From: Streptomyces sp. NBC_01446
GTDB taxonomy: Bacteria > Actinomycetota > Actinomycetes > Streptomycetales > Streptomycetaceae
Direction of reading: 5' to 3'
Assembly (NCBI RefSeq): GCF_026340095.1
Contig: NZ_JAPEPO010000001.1
Location: forward strand, 4,421,501 to 4,485,500
Length of the DNA: 64,000 nucleotides
Program-made: the position numbers and the translations under genes
Shown: positions 8,081 to 16,829 of the stretch, piece by piece
How the letters are laid out: each line of letters begins with the position of its first letter
Position numbering within the stretch: position 1 is the stretch's first letter
The notes under the pieces: model-generated
The model's input: only the letters and a program-made list of their open reading frames with translations
Told to the model about the DNA's origin: nothing
Database searches by the model: none

Positions 8081-8590
8081 CTAGCGCTCGTCCGGGACGC
8101 GGGGGAAGCGGGCCTGGAGGTCCCAGATCGCCGGGTTGTCCGCCAGGTCCTCGTGCATGTCGGTGAGGTCGGCGATCACGTCGTGCAGGAAGTCGCGGGC
8201 CTCACGGCGCAGCTCGCTGTGGGAGAACGTCAGGGGCGGCTCGTCGGCCTCCATCCAGTCGGCCTCGATGTCGACCCACCCGAAGCGGCGCTCGAAGAGC
8301 ATCCGGTCCGTCGACTCCGTGAAGTCGAGCTCGGCGTACTGCGGCCTCGACGCGCGGCTCCCGCGCGGGTCACGGTCCAGCTGCTCGACGATGTCGCACA
8401 GCGCCCACGCGAAGTCCAGCACCGGAACCCATCCCCAGGCTGTGGACAGCTCCCGGTCGGCCTTGGTGTCGGCGAGGTAGACGTCGCCGGCGAACAGGTC
8501 GTGCCGCAGCGCGTGGACGTCCGCACGACGGAAGTCCGTCTGCGGAGGGTCGGGGAAGCGGCGGGAGAGGGCGTAGCCGATGTCGAGCAC
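8081..8590 (-). CDS. conserved hypothetical protein
   Basis: This 169-residue acidic protein has no signal peptide or membrane helix. Visible features are an Asp/Glu-rich central region (AELDFTESTD, DIEADWMEADEPP) and a helical C-terminus. Similar proteins occur in Streptomyces as uncharacterised, possibly immunity- or DUF7878-like, proteins; I cannot assign a role. The GTG start has no clear ribosome-binding site and lies next to a 23-bp tandem repeat. Coding-strand composition supports a real gene. Confidence 0.6.
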   Translation of the reverse strand: MLDIGYALSRRFPDPPQTDFRRADVHALRHDLFAGDVYLADTKADRELSTAWGWVPVLDFAWALCDIVEQLDRDPRGSRASRPQYAELDFTESTDRMLFERRFGWVDIEADWMEADEPPLTFSHSELRREARDFLHDVIADLTDMHEDLADNPAIWDLQARFPRVPDER

Positions 8591-8597
8591 GTGAGTG

Positions 8598-8690
8598 ATG
8601 GTGTCACGGTCGGGAGGGGGCGCCGTTCACGGGCGAGGAGGGGCGCCGTTCACGGGCGAGAAGGGGCGCCGGTCACGGGCGGGAGGGGGC
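8598..8690. repeat. 23-bp tandem direct repeats
   Basis: The unit, roughly CGCCGTTCACGGGCGAGGAGGGG, starts at 8621, 8644 and 8667. A degenerate copy begins near 8598 and another trails off after 8690. It fills the gap between the hypothetical gene ending its upstream side at 8590 and senR (stop at 8756). It contains no palindrome that would mark it as a terminator. Confidence 0.75.
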
Positions 8691-8755
8691 GCGCGGCTGT
8701 CACGGTCACCGCGGCCGTCACGCTCGCGCAGGCGGCCCCGGTGGTCGGCACGCGC

Positions 8756-9397
8756 TCAGCCCAGCAACCGCTGTTCCTTCGCCACCGCCACCGCGCCCGC
8801 CCGGGTGTCCACGCCGAGCTTGTCGTAGATCCGGCCCAGGTGGGTCTTCACCGTGGCCTCGCTGATGAACAGGGCGCGGGCGATGTCCCGGTTGCCCAGG
8901 CCCTGGGCAAGCTGGCCGAGGATGTCGCGCTCGCGATCCGTGAGGGACGGGCGCGGGCTGCGCATACGGGCCATGACGCGGCTCGCGACCGGCGAGGACA
9001 GCGTCGTACGGCCCTCGGCGGCGGCCTGGATCGCGGCGAACAGCTCCTCGGGCCGCTCCGCCTTGAGGAGGTATCCCGTGGCGCCCGCCTCGATGGCCCG
9101 GGTGATGTCGGCGTCCGTGTCGTACGTGGTCAGGACCAGGACGTGCGGGTGCGGGCCCGCCTCGGGCGGCGCGGTCGTGATGCGCCGAGTCGCTTCCACG
9201 CCGTCGATGCCCTCGCCCAGCTGGAGGTCCATGAGGACGACGTCCGGCGTCAGCTTCGCGGCGAGCGCCACCGCCTCGTCGCCCGTGCCGGCCTCGCCGA
9301 CCACCTCGATGCCGGGTGCGCTGCCGAGCAGGGCGAGCAGTCCCGCGCGCACCACCACGTGGTCGTCGCACACCAGCAGCCGTACGGGGTCACTCAT
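8756..9397 (-). CDS. senR: response regulator SenR (NarL/LuxR family)
   Basis: The 213-residue regulator has an N-terminal receiver domain: DD near residue 11, the phosphoacceptor in VVLMDLQLGEG, Thr in LTTYDT, and Lys in LLKAERP. Its C-terminal LuxR helix-turn-helix is LTDRERDILGQLAQGLGNRDIARALFIS-type. It is translationally coupled to senS by an ATGA overlap. In S. reticuli the SenS/SenR pair responds to the extracellular haem-binding protein HbpS and controls redox-protective genes. The same three genes are present here in divergent arrangement, which is the main reason for the name. Confidence 0.82.
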   Translation of the reverse strand: MSDPVRLLVCDDHVVVRAGLLALLGSAPGIEVVGEAGTGDEAVALAAKLTPDVVLMDLQLGEGIDGVEATRRITTAPPEAGPHPHVLVLTTYDTDADITRAIEAGATGYLLKAERPEELFAAIQAAAEGRTTLSSPVASRVMARMRSPRPSLTDRERDILGQLAQGLGNRDIARALFISEATVKTHLGRIYDKLGVDTRAGAVAVAKEQRLLG

Positions 9398-10632
9398 GAG
9401 GCCTCCAGCGGAATCGCCACCGACAGCACCGTGCCCTCGCCCGGCGCCGACTCGATCGTCAGCGTGCCACCCAGCTGCCGCGTGCGCGCCCGGATCGCCG
9501 GAAGGCCGTGCCCGCGCACGCCCGACTTCCGCGGGGGCTCGGGTGTGAAGCCGCGGCCGTTGTCCGCGATGTCGAGGACGACCTGGTCACCGAGGTGCGT
9601 CAGCGTGATCGCGGCGGCCGTCGCGTCCGCGTGCTCCCGTACGTTCGCCAGGGCGCCCTGCGCGATCCTCAACAGCGCGGACTCGACCCGGTCGGGCAGT
9701 GGGGCCGGGGCGCCCTCCGCGTGGAAGCGGACCGCGAGCCCCGCCTCCGACTCCCGCGCCGCCAGCGTGCGCAGCGCCTCGTCCAGGCCGCCGCCCGCGA
9801 GATCCGCCGGCGCCAGGTCGTGCACGAACCGGCGCGCTTCCACGAGGCCCCGCTCGGTCACCGACTCCGCGGTCCACACATGGGCGCGGGCCCGCTCGGG
9901 GTCGGCGTCCCACAGCCGGTCCGCCGCCTGGAGCAGCATCTGCTGGCTGGACAGGGACTGGGCGAGCGTGTCGTGGATCTCCATCGACAGGCGCTGGCGC
10001 TCGGCGAGGGTCCCCTCGCGGCGCTCCGTCGCGGCGAGTTCCCTGCGGGTGCGCACCAGGTCGTCGATCAGCGCGCGCTGGCGTTCCGCCTGGCGCTCCA
10101 TGTGGACGAAGACGGCGGTCGCCAGGGCCGCGACGGCCGGCGGCGCGAGCAGCAGGTTCGGGTCGAAGTCCCCCGCGAGGCGCAGCTGCGCCCCGACGAC
10201 CAGCACCGTGAGCACGCCGATCAGGACGAGCGCGGCGCGGGCGGGCAGGGTGCGCAGGCCCGTGTAGAAGAGCGGGACCGCGCACCACGCGAAGCTCGGC
10301 GCGAGGACGACGAGGACCACCCACACGGCGACGACCAGGGCCAGCCAGGTGAGGCGGCGCGGGGTGGGGCGGGTGCCGAGGCCCGGGCCGAGCGCGGGGC
10401 CGAGCACGTACAGCGCGGCCAGGACCACGGACAGCGCGATGATCCACGGGGTGCGGGCCTCGCCGGGGTGGCGCAGCAGGAACCGGGCGAGGGCTCCGCC
10501 GAGCAGCAGGAAGAACGCGGTGTGCATCACAGCGGCCAGCCAGCGGGCGTCCGGATCCCGCGTCTCAGGTGCCACGCCCGTACCCCTCTCCGCTTCCGCC
10601 ATCGCGCTGCTGAACTGGTCAAACACCCTCAT
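9394..10632 (-). CDS. senS: sensor histidine kinase SenS
   Basis: The roughly 412-residue membrane kinase has five or so hydrophobic helices in the first 170 residues, with a short extracytoplasmic surface. A HisKA_3 dimerisation motif (SMEIHDTLAQSL, phosphoacceptor His) follows, then a HATPase with DIADNGRGF and GHGLPAIRAR. The layout matches S. reticuli SenS, whose sensing needs HbpS outside the membrane. The ATG at 10630-10632 is preferred over an upstream TTG. It precedes senR in the transcript and diverges from hbpS. Confidence 0.82.
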   Translation of the reverse strand: MRVFDQFSSAMAEAERGTGVAPETRDPDARWLAAVMHTAFFLLLGGALARFLLRHPGEARTPWIIALSVVLAALYVLGPALGPGLGTRPTPRRLTWLALVVAVWVVLVVLAPSFAWCAVPLFYTGLRTLPARAALVLIGVLTVLVVGAQLRLAGDFDPNLLLAPPAVAALATAVFVHMERQAERQRALIDDLVRTRRELAATERREGTLAERQRLSMEIHDTLAQSLSSQQMLLQAADRLWDADPERARAHVWTAESVTERGLVEARRFVHDLAPADLAGGGLDEALRTLAARESEAGLAVRFHAEGAPAPLPDRVESALLRIAQGALANVREHADATAAAITLTHLGDQVVLDIADNGRGFTPEPPRKSGVRGHGLPAIRARTRQLGGTLTIESAPGEGTVLSVAIPLEAS

Positions 10633-10667
10633 TGTGGCCTGCTCGGGCGGTACGCGGGTCAACCGAT

Positions 10668-10689
10668 CGGCTGACCCGGACGTCAGCCG
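10668..10689. promoter_or_regulatory. 8-bp inverted repeat in the senS/hbpS intergenic region
   Basis: CGGCTGAC (10668-10675) is mirrored by GTCAGCCG (10682-10689) with a six-base spacer. It is central between the divergent starts of senS and hbpS. Spacing and symmetry suit a dimeric regulator; SenR is the obvious candidate, by inference only. Confidence 0.5.
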
Positions 10690-10812
10690 AGCCGCGCTCC
10701 GGTCGCAGCCGGTACGTCGACGGTGCGGCGCGGTTTCCGGCCCGAGGATCGATACCAGAGCGACTCACCGACCGCCTCTGACCGACCCGACCGCCTCCAA
10801 GGAGCACCCGTC

Positions 10813-11367
10813 ATGAAGAAGATCTCGAAGCGCGCCCGTGTCCTGACCGGTGGCGCCGTCCTCGCCGGCGTCGTCGCCGGTACCTTCGGCGCGGTCTCGG
10901 CCAGTGCGTCCGCCCCGGCCGCCGCCCCCGCCGCCGTGACCGCGGACGCCCCGGCCAAGAACCTCACCCAGTCCACGCACCTGACCACGGCCGCCGCCAC
11001 GAAGGCCGCGCAGGCCGCCCTCGACGCCGCGAAGAAGGAGAACCAGCGCGTCTCCGTCGCCGTCGTCGACCGCAACGGCAACACGATCGTCACCCTCCGC
11101 GGCGACGGCGCAGGCCCGCAGTCGTACGAGTCCGCCGTGAAGAAGGCGTACACCGCGGTGTCCTGGAACGCGCCGACGTCCGAGCTCGCCAAGCGCCTCG
11201 AGCAGGCCCCGAACCTGAAGGACATCCCGGGCACCCTGTTCCTCGCGGGCGGCGCGCCCGTCGCGGCGAACGGCGCCCCGGTCGCGGGCATCGGCGTCGC
11301 GGGTGCCCCCTCGGGCGACCTGGACGAGAAGTTCGCGCAGGCCGGTGTCGCCGCGCTGAAGCGCTAG
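10813..11367 (+). CDS. hbpS: extracellular haem-binding protein HbpS (GlcG/HbpS family)
   Basis: The 184-residue secreted protein has a signal peptide of about 33 residues (basic MKKISKRAR, hydrophobic core, ASASA). The GlcG/HbpS domain follows, with VSVAVVDRNGNTIVTLRGDGAGPQSYESAVKKAYTA-type features and LAGGAPVAANGAPVAGIGVAG. In S. reticuli HbpS is an octamer that binds haem or iron outside the cell and modulates SenS autophosphorylation under oxidative stress. The ATG at 10813 has AAGGAG seven bases or so upstream. A hairpin terminator follows at 11386. Confidence 0.85.
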   Translation: MKKISKRARVLTGGAVLAGVVAGTFGAVSASASAPAAAPAAVTADAPAKNLTQSTHLTTAAATKAAQAALDAAKKENQRVSVAVVDRNGNTIVTLRGDGAGPQSYESAVKKAYTAVSWNAPTSELAKRLEQAPNLKDIPGTLFLAGGAPVAANGAPVAGIGVAGAPSGDLDEKFAQAGVAALKR

Positions 11368-11385
11368 TCGCCGACCCCCCACCGA

Positions 11386-11421
11386 CGTGGAGGCGCCCGC
11401 CGACCGGCAGGCGCCTCCACG
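11386..11421 (+). terminator. hbpS terminator hairpin
   Basis: A 12-bp perfect stem (11386-11397 with 11410-11421) with a 12-base loop begins 18 bases after the hbpS stop codon. Confidence 0.7.
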
Positions 11422-11444
11422 GCGTTCGCGCCTACGATCATTCA

Positions 11445-12824
11445 GTGCCCCACAGCCCACGATCGGCCCCGGCCGTCCTCGCCCTCGTCCTGGCCCTCAG
11501 CGCCTGTTCCGCCGGTGCGCACAGCACGCCGGGTGCCGGGGGCGTGCGGGACCCGTACTTTCCGAAGCTGGGCAACGGCGGCTACGACGCCACGCACTAC
11601 ACGCTCACCCTCGACGCCGACCGGCACCGGCTGACGGGCACCGCCGACATCACCGCGAAGGCCACCCAGGACCTCAGCGCGTTCAACCTTGACCTCAAGG
11701 GCCTGACCGTCGAACGCGTCACCGTCGACGGGGAGAAGGCCACGTTCGAGCGGGCCGGGCACGAGCTGACGATCCGTCCGGCGAAGGCGCTGCGGAAGGG
11801 CTCCGAGTTCCGCACGGTCGTGCGGTACTCCGGGAAACCCGTGACCATCACCGACCCGGACGGCTCCGAGGAGGGCTGGCTCCCCACGGAGGACGGGGCC
11901 CTCGCGCTCGGCGAGCCCACCGGGTCCATGGCCTGGTTCCCCGGGAACAACCACCCCTCCGACAAGGCGACGTACGACATCCATGTCACCGTCCCCAAGG
12001 GCCTGAAGGCCGTGTCCAACGGGGAGTTGACGAAGGAGCGGACGGCCGGCGGGCGGACGACGTTCGACTGGCACGTCCCGCAGCCCATGGCCAGTTACCT
12101 GGCGATGCTGGCGATCGGGAAGTTCGAGACCAAGGCCTACAAGACGCCCGACGGGCTGCCCGTGTACACCGCCGTGGACCCGGTCGAGGCGGCCGCGAGC
12201 GCCAAGGTCCTGGCCAGGCTCCCGGACGTCATGGCCTGGGAGTCGAAGACCTTCGGCCCCTACCCCTTCTCCTCCACCGGCGCCGTCGTCGACCGGGAGA
12301 ACGACGCCGGGTACGCGCTGGAGACCCAGAACCGGCCCGTCTTCCCCGGCACCCCCCCTCTGTCCACGCTCGTCCATGAGATGTCCCACGAGTGGTACGG
12401 GGACTCCGTCACGCCGAAGTCCTGGCGGGACATGTGGCTCAACGAGGGCTTCGCGACCTACGCCGAATGGCTCTGGCAGGAGCAGCACGGCGGCGACAGC
12501 GCGCAGGACACGTTCGACCGCTACTACGCGAAGGACGGCGGGAACGCGATCTGGGCCTTCCCGCCCGCCAAGCCGTCCGGGGCCGCGAACATCTCGGCCG
12601 CGCCCGTCTACGAGCGCGGCGCGATGGTGCTGCACAAGATCCGCGAGACGGTCGGCGACGCCAAGTTCTTCGAGCTGCTCAAGAGCTGGCCCGCCGCGCA
12701 CCGTTACGGCAACGCGGACACCGCCGACTTCACCGCGTACGTGGAGAAGCAGAACCCGGGCAAGGATCTGGGGCCCGTCTGGGACGACTGGCTGTACGGA
12801 AACGGAAAGCCGGACCACCCGTAG
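11445..12824 (+). CDS. secreted M1-family metallopeptidase lipoprotein
   Basis: The 459-residue protein has a lipoprotein signal with lipobox LSAC (Cys21), so it is anchored to the outer face of the membrane. The gluzincin motif HEMSH is at 311-315 and the third zinc ligand Glu334 in LNEGFATY is 18 residues later, as in M1 aminopeptidases. The N-terminal half is the M1 beta-sandwich (YTLTLDADRHRLTGTADI). The GAMEN exopeptidase motif appears as GYALET, so substrate preference may differ from classic aminopeptidase N. No Shine-Dalgarno is seen; TACGAT lies six bases before the GTG, suggesting a leaderless mRNA. Confidence 0.85.
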   Translation: MPHSPRSAPAVLALVLALSACSAGAHSTPGAGGVRDPYFPKLGNGGYDATHYTLTLDADRHRLTGTADITAKATQDLSAFNLDLKGLTVERVTVDGEKATFERAGHELTIRPAKALRKGSEFRTVVRYSGKPVTITDPDGSEEGWLPTEDGALALGEPTGSMAWFPGNNHPSDKATYDIHVTVPKGLKAVSNGELTKERTAGGRTTFDWHVPQPMASYLAMLAIGKFETKAYKTPDGLPVYTAVDPVEAAASAKVLARLPDVMAWESKTFGPYPFSSTGAVVDRENDAGYALETQNRPVFPGTPPLSTLVHEMSHEWYGDSVTPKSWRDMWLNEGFATYAEWLWQEQHGGDSAQDTFDRYYAKDGGNAIWAFPPAKPSGAANISAAPVYERGAMVLHKIRETVGDAKFFELLKSWPAAHRYGNADTADFTAYVEKQNPGKDLGPVWDDWLYGNGKPDHP

Positions 12825-12861
12825 TCCCGGATGGCCCGGCCGGACGTCCCTGTGGTCAGGG

Positions 12862-14499
12862 CTACTTCACGTTCACGGCGGTCCAGGTCGCCGCGACGGC
12901 CTGCTGTTCGGCGCTGTTCGCGCCGTACAGGTCGCTCGCCGCCTGGAGTGTGGCGGTGCGGGCGGCCGCGTAGTTCGTCGTCGACGTCATGTATGTCGAG
13001 AGGGCCTTGTACCAGATCTGCTCGGCCTTGGCCCGGCCGATGCCGGTGAGCGTGGAGTTGTCGGAGGTCGGGGAGTTGTACGAGACCCCGTTGATGGTCT
13101 TCGCGCCGCTGCCCTCGCTCAGGAGGTAGAAGAAGTGGTTGGCGACGCCCGACGAGTAGTGCACGTCGAGGCGGCCGACCGTCTTGGACCAGTAGTCGGC
13201 GGAGCCGCCGTCCTTGCTGGGCTTGTCCATGTAGCGCAGCGGGGTGCCGTTGCCGTTGATGTTGATTTTCTCGCCGATGAGGTAGTCGCCGACGTCGCTG
13301 CTGTTGTTCGCGAAGAACTCCACCGACGTGCCGAAGATGTCGGAGGTCGCCTCGTTCAGGCCGCCCGACTCACGGCTGTAGTTGAGGCCCGCGGTGGACG
13401 CGGTCAGGCCGTGGCTCATCTCGTGGCCGGCCACGTCGAGCGCCGTGAGCGGGTGCTGGTTGCTCTGCCCGTCGCCGTACGTCATGCAGAAGCAGGCGTC
13501 CGACCAGAAGGCGTTGACATAGGCGTTGCCGTAGTGGACACGGGAGTAAGCGGCCTTGCCGTCGCCCGCGATGCCGTTCCGGTTGAACGCGCTCTTGTAG
13601 TAGTCCCACGTCTCGGCCGCGCCGTACGCGGCGTCGACCGCGGCGGTCTGCCGGTTCGTCACCGTCCCGTCGCCCCACTGGTCGTCGGCGTCGTGGAAGA
13701 GCGTGCCCGTGCCGGACGTGCCGCCGTTCAGGTCGTACGTCTTGTGGCCGCCGCGCCCGCCGTCGGTGAGGTCGAACCCGCCGCCGGCCGATGCGGTGCT
13801 CCCGACCGTGACGGTGCCGCTGTACTCGCTGGTGCCGGTGCCGTTCTCGATGCCCTCGTACGAGTACAGCTTCTTGCCGGTGGCGGCGTCGGTGACGACG
13901 TGGAGCTCGCTCGGCGTCCCGTCGGCCTGAGTGCCGGTCACGATCGTCTCGTAGGCGAGGACCGGCTTGCCGGAGGCGGCCCAGACGACCTTGCGGACGT
14001 TCTTCGCGGCGGCGCTCTTGGCGTCCGAGACGGCGAGGGCCGACTTCTTGGCGGCGGCGGGGGCCAGGGAGGCGTCCGTCGACGCCACGGATATCGCCCC
14101 CTTGTGCGCCTTGGAGACACCCTTGAGGTCGCCGTTCTTCGCGGTGTGCGTGACGAGGTCGCCGCCGAGCACGGGCAGACCGTCGTAGGTGCGCTCGTAG
14201 CGGGTGTGGGTCGTGCCGTTCGCGTCCTTGACGACGTCGCGGGCGACGAGCTTCTCCCCGCTGCCGAGCCCGAGTTGGCGGGCGGCCGCCGGGGCGTCGG
14301 CCTGTGCGTCCTTGAGGGCCGTGGCCCGCTGGGAGGCGCTGAGCGGAACGGCGGTGGCACCGGCGGTGCGGTCGGCGGCGGTCGCCGCGGTGCCGCTCTG
14401 CAGAGCCAGGACGACCATGGCGGCCGATGCCGCGAGTGCGGTGGCTCGAGCGGTGGTCCTGCGGCCGGTGGTGCGGGGAGTGGGGGAGCGGTGTGTCAC
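12862..14499 (-). CDS. M4 (thermolysin-type) neutral metalloprotease
   Basis: This 545-residue secreted pre-pro-protease has a basic signal peptide rich in RTTGRRTTARAT and a long FTP/PepSY propeptide (TRYERTYDGLPVLGGD). The M4 catalytic domain carries HEMSH at 359-363, zinc ligand Glu383 in GGLNEATSD and the catalytic His in DVHYSSGVANHFF. It degrades extracellular protein. The GTG at 14497-14499 is fixed by AAGGAG five bases upstream; an upstream in-frame start has no such site. It is convergent with the M1 peptidase gene. Confidence 0.9.
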   Translation of the reverse strand: MTHRSPTPRTTGRRTTARATALAASAAMVVLALQSGTAATAADRTAGATAVPLSASQRATALKDAQADAPAAARQLGLGSGEKLVARDVVKDANGTTHTRYERTYDGLPVLGGDLVTHTAKNGDLKGVSKAHKGAISVASTDASLAPAAAKKSALAVSDAKSAAAKNVRKVVWAASGKPVLAYETIVTGTQADGTPSELHVVTDAATGKKLYSYEGIENGTGTSEYSGTVTVGSTASAGGGFDLTDGGRGGHKTYDLNGGTSGTGTLFHDADDQWGDGTVTNRQTAAVDAAYGAAETWDYYKSAFNRNGIAGDGKAAYSRVHYGNAYVNAFWSDACFCMTYGDGQSNQHPLTALDVAGHEMSHGLTASTAGLNYSRESGGLNEATSDIFGTSVEFFANNSSDVGDYLIGEKININGNGTPLRYMDKPSKDGGSADYWSKTVGRLDVHYSSGVANHFFYLLSEGSGAKTINGVSYNSPTSDNSTLTGIGRAKAEQIWYKALSTYMTSTTNYAAARTATLQAASDLYGANSAEQQAVAATWTAVNVK

Positions 14500-14588
14500 T
14501 CGGACTCCTTCTGTGTCCAACGACCCGTGGGTGGTGACCCGTCGGGGGGTGGGGGGCGCGGGGAGAGAGTGACACCGGGCACGCTGTG

Positions 14589-14608
14589 TTTGACAGGGCG
14601 CCGTCAAA
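14589..14608. promoter_or_regulatory. TTTGAC-N8-GTCAAA dyad upstream of the M4 protease gene
   Basis: Six-base arms at 14589-14594 and 14603-14608 lie about 90 bp upstream of the protease start. Read on the minus strand, the outer arm contains a TTGACG -35-like hexamer, but no matching -10 is evident. This is a candidate operator or promoter element, weakly supported. Confidence 0.35.
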
Positions 14609-14717
14609 GATTTGCCAGTTCGTGTCCGAATGCGGGTGGTGACTGTCCGTTATTTGCCGCTTGACAGGGAAGTGCTGGCCGGAATGCGTCGGTTGAGGGC
14701 GACGAGGGGCGGGCGGC

Positions 14718-14762
14718 GAGGGCGTTGAGGGCGGCTAGGGCGTTGAGGGCGTTGAGGGCGGC
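14718..14762. repeat. five 9-bp tandem repeats
   Basis: GAGGGCGTT/GAGGGCGGC units are repeated five times without gaps, with looser copies from about 14694. They sit in the 460-bp gap between the M4 protease gene (upstream side) and terD. Nothing else recognisable is in this gap apart from the dyad at 14589 and the terminator at 14827. Confidence 0.7.
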
Positions 14763-14826
14763 GAGGAAGCTGAGGAGTTGTTAGCCGTGAGGCGTGAGGC
14801 GTGGGGCGGGGCGCGCGGGCGCGCAG

Positions 14827-14862
14827 AAGGGCCCCGGCCGGATCTCCCCGGCCGGGGCCCTT
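14827..14862 (-). terminator. terD-side terminator hairpin
   Basis: A 13-bp GC-rich stem (14827-14839 with 14850-14862) has a ten-base loop. It lies about 100 bp downstream of the terD stop on the minus strand and can act in both directions. Confidence 0.7.
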
Positions 14863-14959
14863 CAACTGCCGTGCTGCGGGCATCAGGCGGTCATGACATC
14901 CATGGCAGCCATGCCGGTCACGCCGGCCGTGCCCGCGTCCCGCGTGAGGGTGTCAGCGA

Positions 14960-15535
14960 TCAGACGTTCACGCCGAAGTCCTGCGCGATGCCGACGAGGC
15001 CCGACGCGTAACCCTGGCCCACCGCGCGGAACTTCCACTCCGCGCCGTTGCGGTACAGCTCGCCGAAGACCATGGCGGTCTCGGTGGCGGCGTCCTCGGA
15101 GAGGTCGTAGCGGGCGATCTCGGTGCCGCCGGCCTGGTTGACGATGCGGATGAACGCGTTGCGCACCTGGCCGAAGTTCTGCGAGCGGTTCTCCGCGTCG
15201 TAGATCGAGACCGGGAAGACGATCTTGTCGACGTCGGCCGGGAGGCCCGCCAGATTGACGTTGATCTGCTCGTCGTCGCCCTCGCCCTGGCCCGTGACGT
15301 TGTCACCGGTGTGGACGATGGTCTGGTCCGGCGTCGCCTTGTTGTTGAAGAAGACGAAGTGGCCGTCCGAGTAGACCTTGCCCTGCGGGTTCACCGCGAT
15401 CGCGGAGGCGTCGAGGTCGAAGTCGGTGCCGGTGGTGGTGCGGACGTCCCAGCCGAGGCCCACGGTGACGGCGGTCAGGCCCGGAGCCTCCTTGGTGAGC
15501 GAGACGTTGCCACCCTTGGACAGGCTTACAGCCAT
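14960..15535 (-). CDS. terD: TerD-family calcium-binding stress protein
   Basis: The 191-residue protein is a full-length TerD: MAVSLSKGGNVSLTKEAP at the start, the Ca2+-binding core GWDVRTTTGTDFDLDASA, and GEGDDEQINVNL. TerD proteins bind Ca2+ and are linked with tellurite tolerance and, in Streptomyces, with calcium-dependent growth and differentiation. Several paralogues usually exist per genome. No other ter genes are adjacent. The ATG at 15533-15535 has GGAAGGA upstream. Confidence 0.92.
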   Translation of the reverse strand: MAVSLSKGGNVSLTKEAPGLTAVTVGLGWDVRTTTGTDFDLDASAIAVNPQGKVYSDGHFVFFNNKATPDQTIVHTGDNVTGQGEGDDEQINVNLAGLPADVDKIVFPVSIYDAENRSQNFGQVRNAFIRIVNQAGGTEIARYDLSEDAATETAMVFGELYRNGAEWKFRAVGQGYASGLVGIAQDFGVNV

Positions 15536-15715
15536 TGTTGGGAGTCCTTCCCTCGTTAGCGGTGCGTGCGCTTCGTAGACGAAGCTACTCGTACCCCTAT
15601 GAACGCCAAGGGGGGATCCAGGGTTCCAGGTGTCTTTACTTTCTTTACCCACTTTCCCCGGGATGGGTGCGGCGCCGGGAAAAGGGGGTGACGCGGCGCG
15701 TGTCCAGGCGCGACC

Positions 15716-16153
15716 ATGGAACCCATGTCCGGTCCTTACTTCATCCGCGGCTCGGTGGTCCTTCCGGAGGCCGAGCTTCTCTGGCGATTCTCCCGGTCGT
15801 CCGGGCCGGGCGGCCAGCACGTGAACACCAGCGACTCCCAGGTCGAGCTCCGCTTCGATCTCGCCAGGACGGAGGCGCTGCCCGAGGTGTGGAAGGCGCG
15901 GGCCCTGGAGCGGCTCGCCTCCCGCCTCGTCGACGGCGTCATCTCCGTACGGTCCTCGGAACACCGCTCCCAGTGGCGCAACCGCGAGACCGCCGCCGTA
16001 CGCCTCACGTCCCTCCTCGCCGAGGCCACCGCCCCGCCGCCCAAGCCGCGCCGCGCGACCCGCATCCCCCGGGGGATCAACGAGCGCCGCCTACGCAACA
16101 AGAAGGCACGGTCGGACACGAAGCGGGGCCGGTCGGGGCGGGGCTGGGACTGA
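15716..16153 (+). CDS. arfB: peptidyl-tRNA hydrolase ArfB (YaeJ), alternative ribosome rescue
   Basis: The 145-residue protein contains the release-factor catalytic GGQ at residues 32-34 (SSGPGGQHVNTSDS). Its basic C-terminal tail (RRATRIPRGINERRLRNKKAR) is the type that enters the empty mRNA channel of stalled ribosomes. ArfB hydrolyses peptidyl-tRNA on non-stop complexes. Length is typical. A second in-frame ATG at 15725 is possible. The gene is monocistronic, between terD (divergent) and the convergent flavin reductase gene. Confidence 0.92.
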   Translation: MEPMSGPYFIRGSVVLPEAELLWRFSRSSGPGGQHVNTSDSQVELRFDLARTEALPEVWKARALERLASRLVDGVISVRSSEHRSQWRNRETAAVRLTSLLAEATAPPPKPRRATRIPRGINERRLRNKKARSDTKRGRSGRGWD

Positions 16154-16181
16154 GCGGCCTCACGGGGTCCGGGCGGGGGCT

Positions 16182-16829
16182 TCACCCCAACTGCCGGTAT
16201 TTCCCCTTGAAGTAGGCCAGCGGTCCGCCGTCGGCGCTGGGCAGCGTGGCCGTGAGCACCCGGCCGATCACCAGCGTGTGGTCCCCGGCCACCACCCGCT
16301 GCTCCGTGCGGCACTCCAGCGTCGCGAGCGCGCCGCCCACCAAGGGCGCGCCTGACACCTCGCCGCGTACGTAAGGGATGCCCTCGAAGAGCAGACGGTC
16401 GCTGATGCGGCCCTTCATCGCGAAGCGGCCCGCGATGTGGTGCTGGCTCTCGGAGAGCACGGACACCGCCCACAGGGGCTGCTCGTCGAGCAGGTCGTCC
16501 ATGCGGGAGCCGTTGCGCAGGCTGACGAGGACGAGCGGCGGGTCGAGGGAGACCGACAGGAACGCCGTCGCCGTCATGCCGACGTCCTCGCCCAGGGGAG
16601 CCGACGGGTCGTCCGGGTCGAGCGGCATCTCGCGCGCGGTCACCAGGACCACGCCCGCGGCCAGTCGGGACATGGCGGCGCGGAACTCGTCGTTGCTCAC
16701 CCCCTCAGCATGCCCGGCCGAGGCGGGCGCGGGGACGGAAGCGGCTGTGGGGGTTGTGGGGAGCGTGGGGGTCGTGCGGCTGGTGGGGGAGAGCGGGGGA
16801 TTCTTGAGCAGCGGGGGAGTCTTCAGCAC
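16182..16829 (-). CDS. flavin reductase / FMN-binding split-barrel protein
   Basis: The 215-residue protein of the flavin reductase-like family contains FRAAMSRLAAGVVLVTAR, MTATAFLSVSLDPPLVLVS and the GDHTLVIGRV segment that closes the split barrel. Such proteins supply reduced FMN to a partner monooxygenase, or act alone. The first 45 residues are Thr/Pro-rich and unlike the family; an internal GTG at 16698-16700 would remove them but has its GAGGGG abutting the start. The start is therefore uncertain. Confidence 0.8.
   Translation of the reverse strand: MLKTPPLLKNPPLSPTSRTTPTLPTTPTAASVPAPASAGHAEGVSNDEFRAAMSRLAAGVVLVTAREMPLDPDDPSAPLGEDVGMTATAFLSVSLDPPLVLVSLRNGSRMDDLLDEQPLWAVSVLSESQHHIAGRFAMKGRISDRLLFEGIPYVRGEVSGAPLVGGALATLECRTEQRVVAGDHTLVIGRVLTATLPSADGGPLAYFKGKYRQLG

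Noticed and set aside
12376..14664. 762-codon plus-strand frame opposite the M4 protease gene
   Set aside because: It is antisense to a clear protease with intact motifs; composition is Val/Gly/Arg-rich without domains.
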